A DNA stretch of 64,000 nt from Pogona vitticeps (GCF_051106095.1 NC_135789.1:22749764-22813763); one strand, 5' to 3'; positions 22,140 to 34,654 are shown, counted from the first letter of the stretch. A program made the numbers and translations. Notes: generated from the letters alone by a model not told the origin.

Positions 22140-24510
22140 AACTGCCCATGTGACCCTCCCTAGGGTATTGTTACTAAAAACAGAGTTCTGTTACTCAACA
22201 GTCCACCCCAACCTTTTACTTAAGGGCTTTAAATCAATGGGCCAAAGACACCCAATGCCACCACTAACTTATCACATTGACTTCCATGGGAGTGAGACCT
22301 AACTAACATGGCTTGGTGCCCAGTCTTTCTTCTTTCTTTCTTAATAACTGCTGTCGTTAGCCCCTTGGAGAACGTTCTTTAAAGTGGCAAAGTGGGGCGG
22401 TGGGTATTTTATGAATAATAAAGATGAAGGCATGTAGAGGAATGCTAAGATGTCATGCAGAGCACAGTTTGAGATTTCATGCACTGTACATGCTGAGGTA
22501 TATTTTGAATTATTGATAGTATATTGTTTATGTGTGTTTGTGTGTGTGTGTGTTTTAATATGTCTCCTTCTTGGCTTTTAAATCGGAGAGGATGTAGAGA
22601 GCTTGGGGAAGTTAATTTTAAAAAGTAATTATATTTAATGTGCTAAGACTTGGAAAGTAGATAGGTCTGGTTGTATGGGTTACTGGCTAACTCTTAAATA
22701 AGTTCTTTGCTTTTTCCTTATTAAAAGGTAAAATAGATGGTCCCCTTTAAGGCATGTAAAGAAACCAGAAGGCTACCAATAGCTGGCCTGAAATACACCC
22801 AAATAAGTGAGGCAACCCGTCTCCATGTAATTATGAAAGTAACTAAACTTTTTACAATTAGACTATATAAAAAGGGGCTCAGATAAGAACCTGACTCTAA
22901 AATCCACAGGTGGGCAATAGCCTTGTATTAACACAACCAGTAGCTTGAGCCATTCCCATTTTCAAACCAACTAGAAGGTAATTTTTGGAGCCACTTAAAT
23001 AAAAACTGAATTTTTTTAAAAAAGCAACTACAAGAGTAACTGCCAGCTTCTTTGGGACTTGGAACTATTACTGTAGCCGATTGCTTACCTAAAGTAACTT
23101 CCCAATCTGTGTTTTTATCTCCCTTTTTTTTTCAGGGAACTCACACTCTCCTTCCTTCTTGCCCTGTTTTATTGCCATGGCACGACAGATCGGGCTAAGA
23201 GAGATCAGCCCTATTCAGTCATTACCGAATCCAGCAGGGTCATCATAGCCAAAGGGAAGCAGCTAGCCCTTCCCTCTTCTGGCGTCACCTTCCCCCCCAT
23301 AAGTAGTCATATGTCTGAAAAGGAGAGGTTCTGCTTACATCAAGACTATACACGTGAGCAAGAAACCTAAAATATCTGCCGCCTTACTCACACGTAGAAC
23401 CCTAGATATGAGCAGCTCTCCTTCAGATGTGGGAAGAGGCTGAAGTGTTTGCACCAAAATTACCCAGAATGCTTCGAGGCTGAGCAAGCCTTCCTTCTCA
23501 TGGATTTTCCCCAGTTTTCCTCACACCTTCCAAGATTAAACTGTTAACAAAGAGGGTGTCCATCTTTACATCAAGGAAGTGCCCATACCTACAAAGGTAC
23601 GTAGATGAAAGAACCCCATCTTGAAATGGCAACTTATTGCTCAACTTTTTAAAAGTAACTTGTTAACATTACAAGTTGCTTAACAGTAGATGTGTAACTT
23701 GTGACTGATGGTGCCGCTTAGCAATAAGTCACTTCTGATGACTTTTTAATTGCTTGGGGGGGGGAACGCAAAGTAATTAAAACTGTTAAATAGTCTCTCT
23801 CTATGCCCCAACGCCCTGTAATATTTTAAAGGGAAATACTAGCCTTTACAGCACTCCCCAAAATTATAACGTTGCAAATATTTATTATATTATAGCAAAG
23901 AAGAGAGCAAGCAAGATAACAGCTCAAAAACAACCACCACCGGCGACGACAAGAAAAAAATGTTATACCACTGCAAAATCATGGTCTTAAAAGCAAATAA
24001 ATTTCACAGGGGGAAAAAGATCTGTGGATGACTAAGCTTTTGAAGCCATCTACACCAATTGACAGCCATAAAATAAAACCAACCACAACTGTCATCCTAG
24101 ATGTTTAAAATTATGAAGTACAAATTACGTATGAAAGGTTTCGACATGAAGCAGTGGAGAAAGGCCAAAATCCGGGTGGTTATGGAAAAAATGACACGGT
24201 TGCAGAAGAACTTTTTGTTTTCCACTCGTCATACTTTTTGGTGACACCTGGATGGGTCTAGTGTGTACCCAATAATTTTGGGGACAAGGCTGAAGCCTCC
24301 TCTCCAGAGGGATCTGTTTTAAGCCTAATATGTCATGGAAATAAACATGAACACCTAACTGTAAGGGTCTACGTTTAATTTGTTGAATAATCCGAATGGC
24401 ATAAAATTAAGAGGAAGTGTGCCAAGTGCCCACGGCCATGTTCACTGTCCAGTAGAAATCAGAAGGCTGACAGGCTGTGCTCGCTAGGGATGGAATTATT
24501 TAATTTTTAT
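22140..24510. other. Non-coding DNA, mostly unique-looking
   Basis: No exon or confidently named repeat. Contains a short (GT)n near 22530-22552. Repeated 'AAGTAACTT' words at 23080-23100 and 23640-23700 hint at an old unclassified repeat. Confidence 0.35.
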
Positions 24511-24513
24511 TTC

Positions 24514-24769
24514 TGGGACTACAAATCCTGTAATTTTCCATTCTGGGGAAGAGAGGCAGAGACCTCAGTGTAGCTCACCTGGGAGAAGGGCCTTAGCTCT
24601 GCCCAAACTTCCTGTTTCTGCTCCAATGCTAGGAGCCGTCTTTCTGAACAGGAAGCTAAGTGGAGCTAGGCCTAGCCTTCTAGTTGAGGCCTTTCTCTCA
24701 GGTGAGCCACATTTACACGTCTGTCAGGAAGCATTCCACAAATGGAGAATTACGGGATTTAAAGTCCGA
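24514..24769. mobile_element. MITE P, complete copy
   Basis: Terminal inverted repeats of about 30 bp: GGGACTACAAATCCTGTAAT at the left and GAGAATTACGGGATTTAAAG at the right. Internal inverted words CTTCCTGTTTCTGC and GAACAGGAAGCTAAG are also present. Non-coding. Confidence 0.75.
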
Positions 24770-25173
24770 GAAATATGAACATCTCATTCTGACTGCTCAT
24801 CGTACTGTGCAACTGGTTAGAATACACCTCGTTTATTTTCCTTTCAATTTAGAGGCCTAATAGGGCCCAAACCCAGGTGGTGGGCCCTAGGGATGCCAAC
24901 AGGGAAAGTCTTTGTGACATCACAAAGGAAGAACATGCACGAATTGAGATTGGCGAGTTTATTCCTGGCCCAGTGCCAGAGTTTGGGCAAAAAGAAATCT
25001 CAAGAGTCAAAGTGATAATGCTCCACCCCTTGTCTAACTCCAAATAACCTATCCCCTACTCCCCTACCCAAGTGTGCCAACATCTCAGGGCAGGGTATAA
25101 AACAGGTAACAGAAGCTGTAAATGATTAGGCAGGAACAAACGTGGACCCAATTCTGACATTGTTATAGAGTAA

Positions 25174-25439
25174 TACCCTGTTTCCCTGAAAATAAGCCCT
25201 AGTATGATTTTTCAGGATGCTCGTCATATAAGCCCTACCCCTAAAATAAGCCCCAGGTTAGTGAAACCCTGCCCTCCACCCTTGTGCAGCAACCAGAAGA
25301 TGAGGACATGACTGTATTTAAATAAATGTAGATGGTTGTACATGAAAAAAAACAAAACATCCCCTGAAAATAAGCCCTAATGCATTTTTGGAGCAAACAT
25401 TAATATAAGACCCTGTCTTATTTTCGGGGAAACACGGTA
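25174..25439. mobile_element. MITE with CCCTGTTTCC...AAATAAG ends
   Basis: Left end TACCCTGTTTCCCTGAAAAT, right end TTATTTTCGGGGAAACACGG TA, inverted over about 23 bp. Internal AAATAAGCCCTA words repeat. The type is well known in many reptile genomes. Confidence 0.85.
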
Positions 25440-25644
25440 GCAACAACTTACCCACTTACTTAGGCTTTCCTCTTATAACCTTTACAAACCAGCTGTAATG
25501 TTTTTTTAATTTTTCACCCTCTCCCAGGCATTTCCATGGGACAATATCCCTTTTTGCCTGCTAAGCTTCTCCTCTGGTATAGCTGGATTGTTTCTTGTTC
25601 CAGCTATTAGGCATCTCCTCCTCTGGCAACTTATTATTTAGATT

Positions 25645-25800
25645 TGCTGGTGTTACGTACTGCCAAGTCGGAGCTGACTTTTAGCGACCCTGATAGAGCT
25701 TTCAAGTTAAATGTGGCATTTAAGCAGTGGTTTTGCCTGTTCCACATCCCAACTGAGTTTCCATGACGGCCACAGTTTGAACCTAGGTCTCCCAATTCCT
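25645..25800 (-). repeat. RTE-related repeat fragment
   Basis: GTACTGCCAAGTCGGAGCTG then TTAGCGACCCTGATAGAGCT is the reverse of an RTE-type 3' end. The same text recurs at 27755-27875. Confidence 0.55.
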
Positions 25801-25915
25801 AGTCTATATCTTGTTTCTATCCAATACCACATGGGGTATCCATTATTCCGATATCTGGCATCGTTTTCAACAGCCAGGATTTTAAGTTATTGTATTTTAT
25901 TTATTATTTTAAGTG

Positions 25916-26258
25916 GGGCGTGGTGGCGCTGCGGGCTAAACCACAGAACCCTGTGCTGCAGGGTCAGAAGACCAGCAGTTGTAAGATCGAATCCACACAA
26001 CGGAGTGAGCGCCCGTCGCTTGTCCCAGCTCCCGCCAACCTAGCGGTTCGAAAGCATGCAAATGCAAGTAGATCAATAGGGACCACCTCGGTGGGAAGGT
26101 AACAGCATTCCGTGTCTAAGTCGCACTGGCCATGTGACCACGGAAGATTGTCTTCGGACAAAACGCTGGCTCTATGGCTTGGAAACCGGGATGAGCACCG
26201 CCCCCTAGAATCAAACACGACTGGACAAAAATTGTCAAGGGGAACCTTTACCTTTACC
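25916..26258 (+). repeat. ACCTTT-tailed tRNA SINE, copy 2
   Basis: Full length. A-box-like GTGGTGGCGCTGCGGGCTAA, B-box-like GATCGAATCC at 25985-25994, tail CCTTTACCTTTACC. Direct repeat TTTAAGTG on both sides (25908-25915 and 26259-26266). Shares GAGCGCCCGTCGC and AGATCAATAGGGACC with copy 1 only. Confidence 0.92.
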
Positions 26259-26330
26259 TTTAAGTGTTTTTATGTTATATATAGTACTTTAATTAGCTCT
26301 TATTAATGCAAAAAACTTTTTACTATATTG

Positions 26331-26775
<445 letters not shown>

Positions 26776-27079
26776 GGCGTTCACGCCGCCCACTTGTGAA
26801 AGTTCGCTGTGAATACTTTGTCCGGTATTCAATAAAACAAATTTACTATTTGTTTGGAACAGATGTGTTCTGGAGAGGAATAGTCTTCCGGGACATCTGA
26901 AAAATGAAGCGAAGCAGAACAATACAAACGAAACCGTTAAAGGCCAAGCATATGGAACTTCCCTGTGCGCTTTTACGATAAAAAAGCGTTCCCTCAGAAT
27001 CATGACCTGCTTTCCCCCGCAAAGCCAAATGTTCCTGTATTAAAACATTTATCTGCTCCCCCCGCAACAGAAAACAAGT

Positions 27080-27420
27080 ACAGTACAATGAACAGTCTTT
27101 TAACGCCTTCCATAATTAAGGGCCATTTTCATTCTCCAGCGGTTTTATTAATGGCTTGTTTTAGGCGTGTTATGCCAATAATGAATGGTTCTAGAAATGT
27201 ATTATTCACCTTGCTGCCAGATTATAAGGAATATTTGATGCATTAACAAGTGCTCTGTTTTTGAGGAAGGGCTGACGTGGTTCTGTTATGCTTTTATTAA
27301 TACTTTCTGGGTAATAATACCCTGAGGAGAAAGGGTGGTTCGTTGCCGAGTTTTAATGCTTTATTTCCCTCATAACGTCAATTTAGTTGAAGATTCAGTC
27401 CATCAAACAGCACCCATTGC
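27080..27420. promoter_or_regulatory. Candidate conserved non-coding element
   Basis: Repeat-free, with CCATAATTAAGGGCCATTTT, TTATTAATGGCTTG and ATGCCAATAATGAATGG. Homeodomain-type words are dense but non-periodic. Conservation untested. Confidence 0.35.
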
Positions 27421-27754
27421 TACCCAAAGCCAATGCATTACAGCGAATCTAGTTAGAAAGACACTTTATTGGCCCAAATCCTGTTGAGCAGAGTAAGCAA
27501 AGCCATTGGTTTCCATCCATGCTTTGTTGGCACATCAAGAGACCTCATCATGATTTTCAAGGACGTCCAGACATGTTAGTGGGTCTTGGTGGATGTGCCA
27601 TGTGGCCCTGAGAACTGTGGTCAGGGTCTCCTTATTTACTTGCAAGAAACAGGCCGAAATGTACAAATTTGCTTATTCTACACACCAGGATTTCGACCAT
27701 CACATCTTCTGTAGTCAGAGGGAAATAGCAGACTTAGAAACCAAAATATGAAGG

Positions 27755-27875
27755 ATTGTGTTTGCTATTATGTGCCATCAAGTCAGAACCAACTTATAGT
27801 GACCCAAATAGAGTTTTCAAAGTAAGTAAGAGATTTAAGGAGTGGTTTTACCAGTTCTACTCCCCCAGTGAGTTT
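27755..27875 (-). repeat. RTE-related repeat fragment
   Basis: TATGTGCCATCAAGTCAGAA, TATAGTGACCCAAATAGAGT and AGGAGTGGTTTTACCAG match the fragment at 25645-25800. Confidence 0.55.
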
Positions 27876-28429
27876 CCATTGGTTGAGCAGAGATTAGAAC
27901 CCAGTTCCTCACCTCCACATTGAGGGCAAGACATGGAGTGCTTCTATTCTTTGACAAGATTCGTTCGATCTGTGCGTAACAACTCTCCTGGGGCCTGCAG
28001 AGGTCTTGTATCATTTTCCTTAAGAAGCAAAGCACACACAGGTCAAGCACCAAAGGACTGGCTGATTTTTTTTTAAAAAAGACATAAGCAACCCATCCAC
28101 TGCTTCCAAGTTTCAAAAATCCACACAACTAAGCAGCCGTCCTTTTGAGTAAGTTACGAATCACACGATTTTGGCAAGACACTCCATTTCCACAAATGCT
28201 GTTGAATTGACAGCATCAGGAAATAGCTGTCGCAGAACAGGAAGGGGAAAAACTGTAAGAATGAAAAAGCAGGAATGTGCAGTTCTAACTATCATACCAG
28301 TATGTTTGCAATGATATACCTGCCCTTTTTTGGAAAGAATAGCTTTCTCTTGCTATCATGATCCAGTTTTCTTTTGAACGATGGCTAGGACTTGAGGTAC
28401 AAAAGACTGAGAAGGGCCGCATCACAGCG

Positions 28430-28566
28430 TCACTGCTAGATAGCTCAGTGATTTAGGTCCATGGCTACGGAGCCAGCGGTTGGGAGTTTGATTCCCCACA
28501 GGGCCTCCTTGACTTGATGATCTATAGGGTCCCTTCCAGCTCTGCAGTTTTAAGATGATGACGATG
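28430..28566 (+). repeat. tRNA-derived SINE, GATGATGAC-tailed
   Basis: TAGATAGCTCAGTGATTTAG (A-box-like), GGTTGGGAGTTTGATTCCCC (B-box-like), TAGGGTCCCTTCCAGCTCTG and a GATGATGACGATGACGA tail. Same type as at 9865, 33110 and 56335. Confidence 0.8.
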
Positions 28567-28599
28567 ACGACTTCTTAAGATAATTGTTAATACATGAAT

Positions 28600-29300
28600 A
28601 CCTTTCCTCTGCTCTACTTCCATAACAAGCTTTCAGAGCATACCTATCTGTTCTACATTTCAGTGTCTCTCCTCGGTACATGGGGGGGGAGGGTTTTTGT
28701 CCAACATAATCACCACATTAAGCAGGTGTGACATGCTTTAAATTATTATCTCACCTTTTAAAACCTTCCTATAGGGTGAAACTCTTGCACAGCGCACATG
28801 GGGGAGAGCATCTCGGTTTGGAACGAGCCCTCGGTAAATCCGACGAATGCGAGGAGAGACATCTTGCAAATTATTCATAGCCAACTAGGGTGATCGCATT
28901 AGCACGGTGGAGGTGGATTGGTGACCGACCTGCCTCTTCCTTCTTCCCCTGCCATGACTCCAGAGAAGACAGAAGTGCTATTACAACTTGTACATTTGTT
29001 AATGGATCTACTTGCAAACGGGACAGGGCAGGCAGGGGAGAAAGAGAAATCACGCAACCTATTAGCCGCCTGTGTTATAGCAAATATTGAGTAAATGGAC
29101 TTTTATAGTAGGGCGAAGCGACGTCCCTTAGGGGGAGGCCAGCCGCTTCGCTGTGGGTTCTCCTCCTCACTGCAATGAACAACATATTGACTGAAGGAGG
29201 TTAGGTTAGCAGCGTGCTTTTTTAAAAAAACGAGATGCAGTTAATTGTATTGCCTGCCGGGGAGGAAGACTGGATAAAGTGTTTGCGGCAATAGGACAGT
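28600..29300. other. Low-repeat non-coding stretch
   Basis: No exon or named repeat. 28720-29060 contains TTAAATTATTATCTCACC and GCAAATTATTCATAGCCAAC and may be regulatory. Confidence 0.3.
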
Positions 29301-29335
29301 TCACACATTTCCACATGCCTGGGTTGCAACCGGAG

Positions 29336-29727
29336 GCTTCCGACGGCACAGGGAAAGGCTGAAAAAATTGGGCATGTTTAGAAAAGAAGACTGAGGGGAG
29401 ATTGGATAACCATTGTCAAAGACTTGAAAGATGATTGCCAGACAGAGGAGGGGCAGGATCTGCTCTCGATCATCCCAGAGTGCAGGACACACAATAAGGG
29501 GCTCAAATTGCAGGAAGCCAAATTTAGGCTGCATGGCAGCAAAAACTTCCTAACTGTTAGAGCAGTACGACAATGGAACGCATGACTGGGGAGGTAGTGA
29601 GCATTCCAGTGCTGGAGGCCTTCAAGAGGAAGTTAGACCACCCTCTGTCAGATCTGCTTTGATTTGGATTCTGCCTTAGATTTGATGGTCTTCTAAGCTC
29701 CTTCCAACTTCATGATTCTAGAAGTCT
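29336..29727 (+). repeat. CR1 LINE 3' end
   Basis: Sense-strand CR1: GAAGACTGAGGGGAGATTGG, CAGGATCTGCTCTCGATCAT, CTAACTGTTAGAGCAGTACG, ending TCCAACTTCATGATTCTAGA. Confidence 0.88.
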
Positions 29728-30671
29728 ACAACATGTTTCTCACATCATCCTCTCTTTTCCATCTTTGCAGTGATCTTGCACACAATTATGCCAAGTTCTG
29801 TTTTCATTCTATTTCAGTCTAGTTTGATCTAGACCCCAGACCCCATCTGCCCCCGGGGAATATTGGTTCATTATAGCAGATGGGCTCTTGCAAGCTGTTA
29901 CGCTATCTCCAGCCTACACAGTTCAACCAGGATTTATTTTATTTTTTGGCATAAGGTCAGGGTTTCCTTTGTGTCCTATCCTTCTCAACTTGCAGCTTCA
30001 TGACACCCTCCGTGAAGGTGTGTGGGTGAGTTCTCAGAACAAAAATAATGAGAGTGGCCAGAGTTCTATGTAAATCTTACTGGCAAAATGCGGCAAGATA
30101 AGAAGTCAATGTCAGCATTCACTGCCATGTGCCAAGTCACGCGGCTTAGCGTGCTACACCAAATGCCGACGCTGACTCCTTGTCTGGTGACAATTCACCA
30201 CCAACATCTATGCCGATGGAGTTGTGAATGCGTGCAGGGTTCTAGCCAATGAATGTGAGTGAATATGTCACTCGCCCAACTTTGGAACTAGGCACAGAAG
30301 GAAGTGCCAGCACAAGGAGGCATTTCCCATGCGGGCCTGGGGAGTGTGACAATGTGTGTGTGTGGGGGGGCAGACACTCTTGTCCCAGCTTTGCCAGGTC
30401 ACCCTACCCTTGGCTGCTATGCCTTCTGTCCAAGGGAGGCTATTGATTCTGAGGTCACAGGGCCAACAGAAACTATCCAATGTGACCAGCTGTTTCCTCC
30501 AAATAGGTTTTGTATCTTGGAAAGGTCCTGTAAAGTTTGGACCAAAAACCTGAATGAACACCAGACACCGCTGAGCAAAACGTGGGTCCAGATGCACCTG
30601 TGGCCACAAATCCTCATGTTCTCTAATACATTGTGTTCACAATCCACCCACTCTACTATAGTATGGTATTT

Positions 30672-31036
30672 ATTGTTCAGTAGGACCCTGTCTCTGTGGG
30701 GGATCAGTTCCAAGCCTCCCTGAGGATGCTGAAAAATGTAGATTATTGCAAGCACAGTTACAATAGCAAGCGAACGCTATACATAACATGGCTTCTGGCT
30801 CCCTCTAGAGGCCAGTCCTGGAAATGACATTATCATGGCCTGCGGCTCTCTCTAGCGGCTAGTTCTGGAAATGACATCATCATGGTCTCTGGCTCTCTCT
30901 AGCGGCTAGTTCTGATAACTTCGTTAGAAATATATATTTCTGGGAATTTTTCCTATATTATTTTTATTATTTTGAGACTATGGGTAAGTGAATCCGTGGA
31001 TCATGATCCTGCAGATATGGGGGTCCTACTGTATAC
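30672..31036. mobile_element. MITE-like element with internal minisatellite
   Basis: Left TTCAGTAGGACCCTGTCTCT and right GATATGGGGGTCCTACTGTA are inverted. Includes GGGGGATCAGTTCCAAGCCT and three 47-bp repeats at 30790-30920. Related to 7418 and 8426. Confidence 0.75.
30790..30920. repeat. 47-bp tandem repeat, about 2.8 copies
   Basis: Units start at 30790, 30837 and 30884. Each carries GGCTC(C/T)CTCTAG and, in the first two, CTGGAAATGACAT. Confidence 0.9.
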
Positions 31037-31075
31037 TGCATTTTATATTGTTAATTTTAATGTGGTTCGACTTGT

Positions 31076-31122
31076 AATGAATGAATGAATGAATGAATGA
31101 ATGAATGAATGAATGAATGAAT
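31076..31122. repeat. (ATGA)n microsatellite
   Basis: About 11 ATGA units. Confidence 0.97.
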
Positions 31123-31619
31123 AAATATAGTGGACACCAACTGTCATTGACCTGTCCTTTTCTTTGTTGACATACTTCAATTCAGTGTAAATTCATTTAT
31201 GTTGAAACTACTGTACATGTGTTGTTCACATTTCCTCCATAGATTTCAGCACTGTTTTGTGCACATTTGAAACAAGTCTGTTTTCCCGAGCACACTTTCC
31301 AAATAGCCACAGCTTTTGAACATCTCCACAACCTTCCACCCCCCTGGAATGTAAATGACGATTGAGGGCCATTCTCGTCCTCTGCTAACCTGACTTTCCA
31401 AATCTTGGTAAAGGTTAAAGTGTAAAACCAGCTTTCCTCTTGTTTCTTCTGCCACAGAAGACCTGGGAAGGTTAATGCTTCGGTCTCACACGCTTTCCCT
31501 CCCTCCCTGGCGGCTGTATTGTGCTTATATCGGGCCGGCTCTTTAAACATGGAAAATATGAACAAGTTCCTACACGTCCAAGCTGTAGCAGTTGCCCTGC
31601 GTAGCTCATGCTGGAAAGC

Positions 31620-32000
31620 TTGACGTTATCAGGGGTAGCAATTACCCACCACCTTTTAAATATACAATAGTATCACCTTGTCATTAGATGGTATAATGAT
31701 CGCTCAGTGCGTGCTCTGTTTGATGACCTATTAATCTTCTCGAATATTAACAAGGTACACACCGCTCAAGGGCTGGGCGCTGCAATGAAAAGCTGTGCCC
31801 ATAAAAATGCCTAGTTCTCGGCTGAGGAAGAGTTGGAAAAAAGAGAGTCAGCCTTAACTCAAGGCGGTGATGTGATGGTGTCATTTCCCCAAAAATGAAG
31901 GACTTCTACGGACATCTTGGCTGAGCCAGTTTCAACAAGGAGATAGAAACGGCATCATTTGTCATGTTTTCAGCAATCACTATGATTGCCGTAAATAAAT
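31620..32000. promoter_or_regulatory. Candidate conserved non-coding element
   Basis: Repeat-free. Includes GTAGCAATTACCCACCACCT, GTCATTAGATGGTATAATGA and GACCTATTAATCTTCTCGAA. This is among the most enhancer-like text in the desert, but there is no alignment evidence. Confidence 0.35.
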
Positions 32001-32098
32001 GAAAAATTGATGGAGTTTCTCTGAATCCAACTTCTTCTTCCTTTCTTCCTGTCCTTGTGGACGTCATCCTGAAATTCCATACACATTTTTTTTTTGCA

Positions 32099-32280
32099 CT
32101 AGCTAGATAGTTTAACGAGGTAGTTACCTGGCTGCGGAGCCAGCAGTTTTGAGTTCAGTTTCTGAGAAAAGACCCAGCCTGTGTAGCCTTGGGCAAATTG
32201 CACGGTCTCAGAGCTCCCCAGGAAGAAAGGAACGGCAAACCACTTCTGAGTACTCTGCACCTAGAAAAAACCTGCCTTTC
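32099..32280 (+). repeat. Sauria-like SINE, head and body
   Basis: CTAGCTAGATAGTTTAACGA head, GGCTGCGGAGCCAGCAG, GTAGCCTTGGGCAAATTGCA and AACCACTTCTGAGTACTCTG. The BovB-like tail is missing. Confidence 0.78.
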
Positions 32281-32757
32281 CATTTCAGGTTCTGGAGACA
32301 TTGGGGTGGCGACTCTGAACGAGACTTCTTTCTGTCCGTGTAAGCGTCAAGTCCAAATTGGAGCCGAGCGAAACCAATTCAGGAGCGAACCCTTCCTTGA
32401 ACAAGGAGGCGTCCGTGCGGTCAGCTCCTTTCTCCGTTGGTCCTGAGGCCTACCGCAACAGCTCATTTTACAACACTGAACTTGCCCACCTGCCAATTTT
32501 TCCCCCCAAGATGGGTGGTACAAGAAGTGCTGGCTTTAATCCTCAGGTTGGCTTAACCTTGTCGTCGTCTCTCCACCCAGGCTGGCTCCAACCCATCGCC
32601 CGAACGAGAGCTCCCTCTAATTATAGAGTCTCCTCTCTGTTTAAGTAGCAGCTACCGTGTTCAGATGGAAGGATGCGACAGGAAAAGGAGGTGGGAATGA
32701 GACAGAGAGAAGAATGTAGATTCATTCTCAACGACATCCAGCAGAGGATTTAAATAT

Positions 32758-33070
32758 ATGGTAATTAAGCACCATCAAGTCACTTCTGATTGATGGCAAC
32801 CCTACGAATGAGTGACCTCCAAAAGATCCTCTTGTAGACTCAAGCCTGTAACTTCCTTTAGGCAGTCAATCTATCTCATATTTTGGTCATCCTCTCTTCC
32901 GCCTGCCTACTTTTCATAGCATTACTGTCTTTTCTGGTGAGCCTTGTCTTCTTATGATGTGCCTAAAGTATGGCAGCCTTAGTTTATTCATGTTTGCTGT
33001 TAGAGAAAATTTAGGCTTGATTTGATCTAGGACTCCCTTGTTCATCTTTCTGGCAGTCCACAGTATCTGT
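32758..33070 (-). repeat. RTE-related repeat
   Basis: AGCACCATCAAGTCACTTCT, GATGGCAACCCTACGAATGA, CAGTCAATCTATCTCATATT. Related to 63280-63545. Confidence 0.6.
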
Positions 33071-33109
33071 CATGCTGTCTCTAATAGCACATTCCAAACG
33101 ATTCATCAA

Positions 33110-33262
33110 CATCGTCATCATCTTAGAACGGCAGAGCTAGAAGGGACCCTGTGGGGTCATCCAGTCCAGCCCCTGTCAAAGAGGCACCGGTGGGGGGAAT
33201 CAAACTCCCAACTTCTGGCTCCACAACTCCAGAGACCTAAACCCCTGAACTATACCATACCA
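33110..33262 (-). repeat. tRNA-derived SINE, GATGAT-tailed
   Basis: The reverse strand reads ccTCTGGAGTTGTGGAGCCAGA, GTTGGGAGTTTGATTCCCCC and ends in a GATGATGACGATG tail. Confidence 0.75.
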
Positions 33263-33269
33263 TTAAAAT

Positions 33270-34100
33270 TTCCCCCTTGATCGCCAGCACCACATTCTTG
33301 CACTTGATGATCTTCTCTCGTTCCTTCATCGCTCTTCTTTCTAGGTCCTGCTCTCGCCTGAGTCCTTCGCTGCAGGTTTCATCCGGGTCTTAATGGGTAT
33401 TCCTTGACTCCCTGGCTCTCCAAACTTCCTTCATCCCCAGCTCATGTGGAAGTTGTAGCATCCAACATCGCAAAGGCAGATGGTTGTGGGAAGCTTATTC
33501 TAAACACACACCTACATTGTCACAGAGTTTTGCTTCCAAAAGACCTCGTTTCCCCCTCTTGATCTGGCATTTTGGTGTCTGAGAGGGAAAAAACTGTCCG
33601 TCTCTCAACTTTTTGAAAGAAACTCCCCCAGCCACTGCGTGCAAAACAGCAGACTTCGTGTGGCTTGGCCCAGCAAATTTGTCGTCCTGTAGACTTACTC
33701 TCTTTTTACAAAGCGTCCTTGCTATCGCTCCCAGACTCCCTCTGCCTTAGGTATGTTCTGGAAGGCCTGTTTCCTGAAACGGTGCGATGTGGCGAGGCCT
33801 TGTCTTGAGTTTCGGGTGGTCCACGAGGGTGGGGAAGAATCAGAGCTTGGCCCCACGGCACCGAAATTTAAGGGCAGATCCACCGGTGAGTGTTAGAGAA
33901 ATGAACACTTTCTGGTTCGGTTCTGTTCCTTGAAAGCACAAACTCTTTCTCTCTCTCTCTTGCCCAGAAGCAGCCAAAGCAATGGCTTCCCGGATCCCGA
34001 AAGGCACCCCTTGCCATTCCTCCTCCACTCGAGTAGCCATAATACGTACTGGAGGTGTATCCTTCAGGGCTAATGGGCTGCCCCCCCCTTCCTTTCCAAC
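33270..34100. other. Non-coding DNA, no recognisable feature
   Basis: No exon or named repeat that I can support. Confidence 0.35.
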
Positions 34101-34327
34101 TGTAAACTATCCCGATTCAGGGGTGCCAGCTCTGTAGAATTTTATAGCCCAACCACAGAAACAAGGAAGGAGAGGGAAAAAGGATCTCTAACCCCACATG
34201 TGAAATTCTTCTTTTTCTACATAAGCGCAAGAGTAAGCCCACCATTTCCTTTTTCTTAATTTGTTTGAAATGGGAGTGCTGGGGGGGGGGAGCTTTGCGG
34301 ATACCCTGGTTCTGCCAGGAAGGACTG

Positions 34328-34650
34328 ACAAGTGGGTCCTCGAGCAAATCAAGCCTGAACTATCCTTGGAGGCAAAAAAAAAAAAAAGTTGAAACTGAGG
34401 CTGTTCTGCTTTCGGGCACCTCATGAGAAGGCAGGGCTCTAATCCTGCTGAGAAAGGTGGAAGGCTACAGGAAAAGAGGAAGACCCAATACAAGATGGAC
34501 CGACTCGCTACAGGAAGCCACGGGCTTCGGTTTGCAAGAGCTGAGCAGGGCTGTAGAGGACGGGACATTTAGCAGATGGCTCATTACTAGGGTCACCGTT
34601 AAGTCGGAGATGGCTCGTGACAGCCACAAGCACACGGTGGTCATGGAGCA
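34328..34650 (+). repeat. RTE/BovB LINE 3' end
   Basis: GAGGCTGTTCTGCTTTCGGG, GATGGACCGACTCGCTACAG, GAGCTGAGCAGGGCTGTAGA and GGGTCACCGTTAAGTCGGAG are BovB tail text. It contains an A15 run near 34374. Confidence 0.82.
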
Positions 34651-34654
34651 GCAT

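Noticed and set aside
21537-22163. 208-codon open frame
   Set aside because: It is made of SINE copy 1 read in reverse and the adjacent hAT-like MITE; no protein domain.
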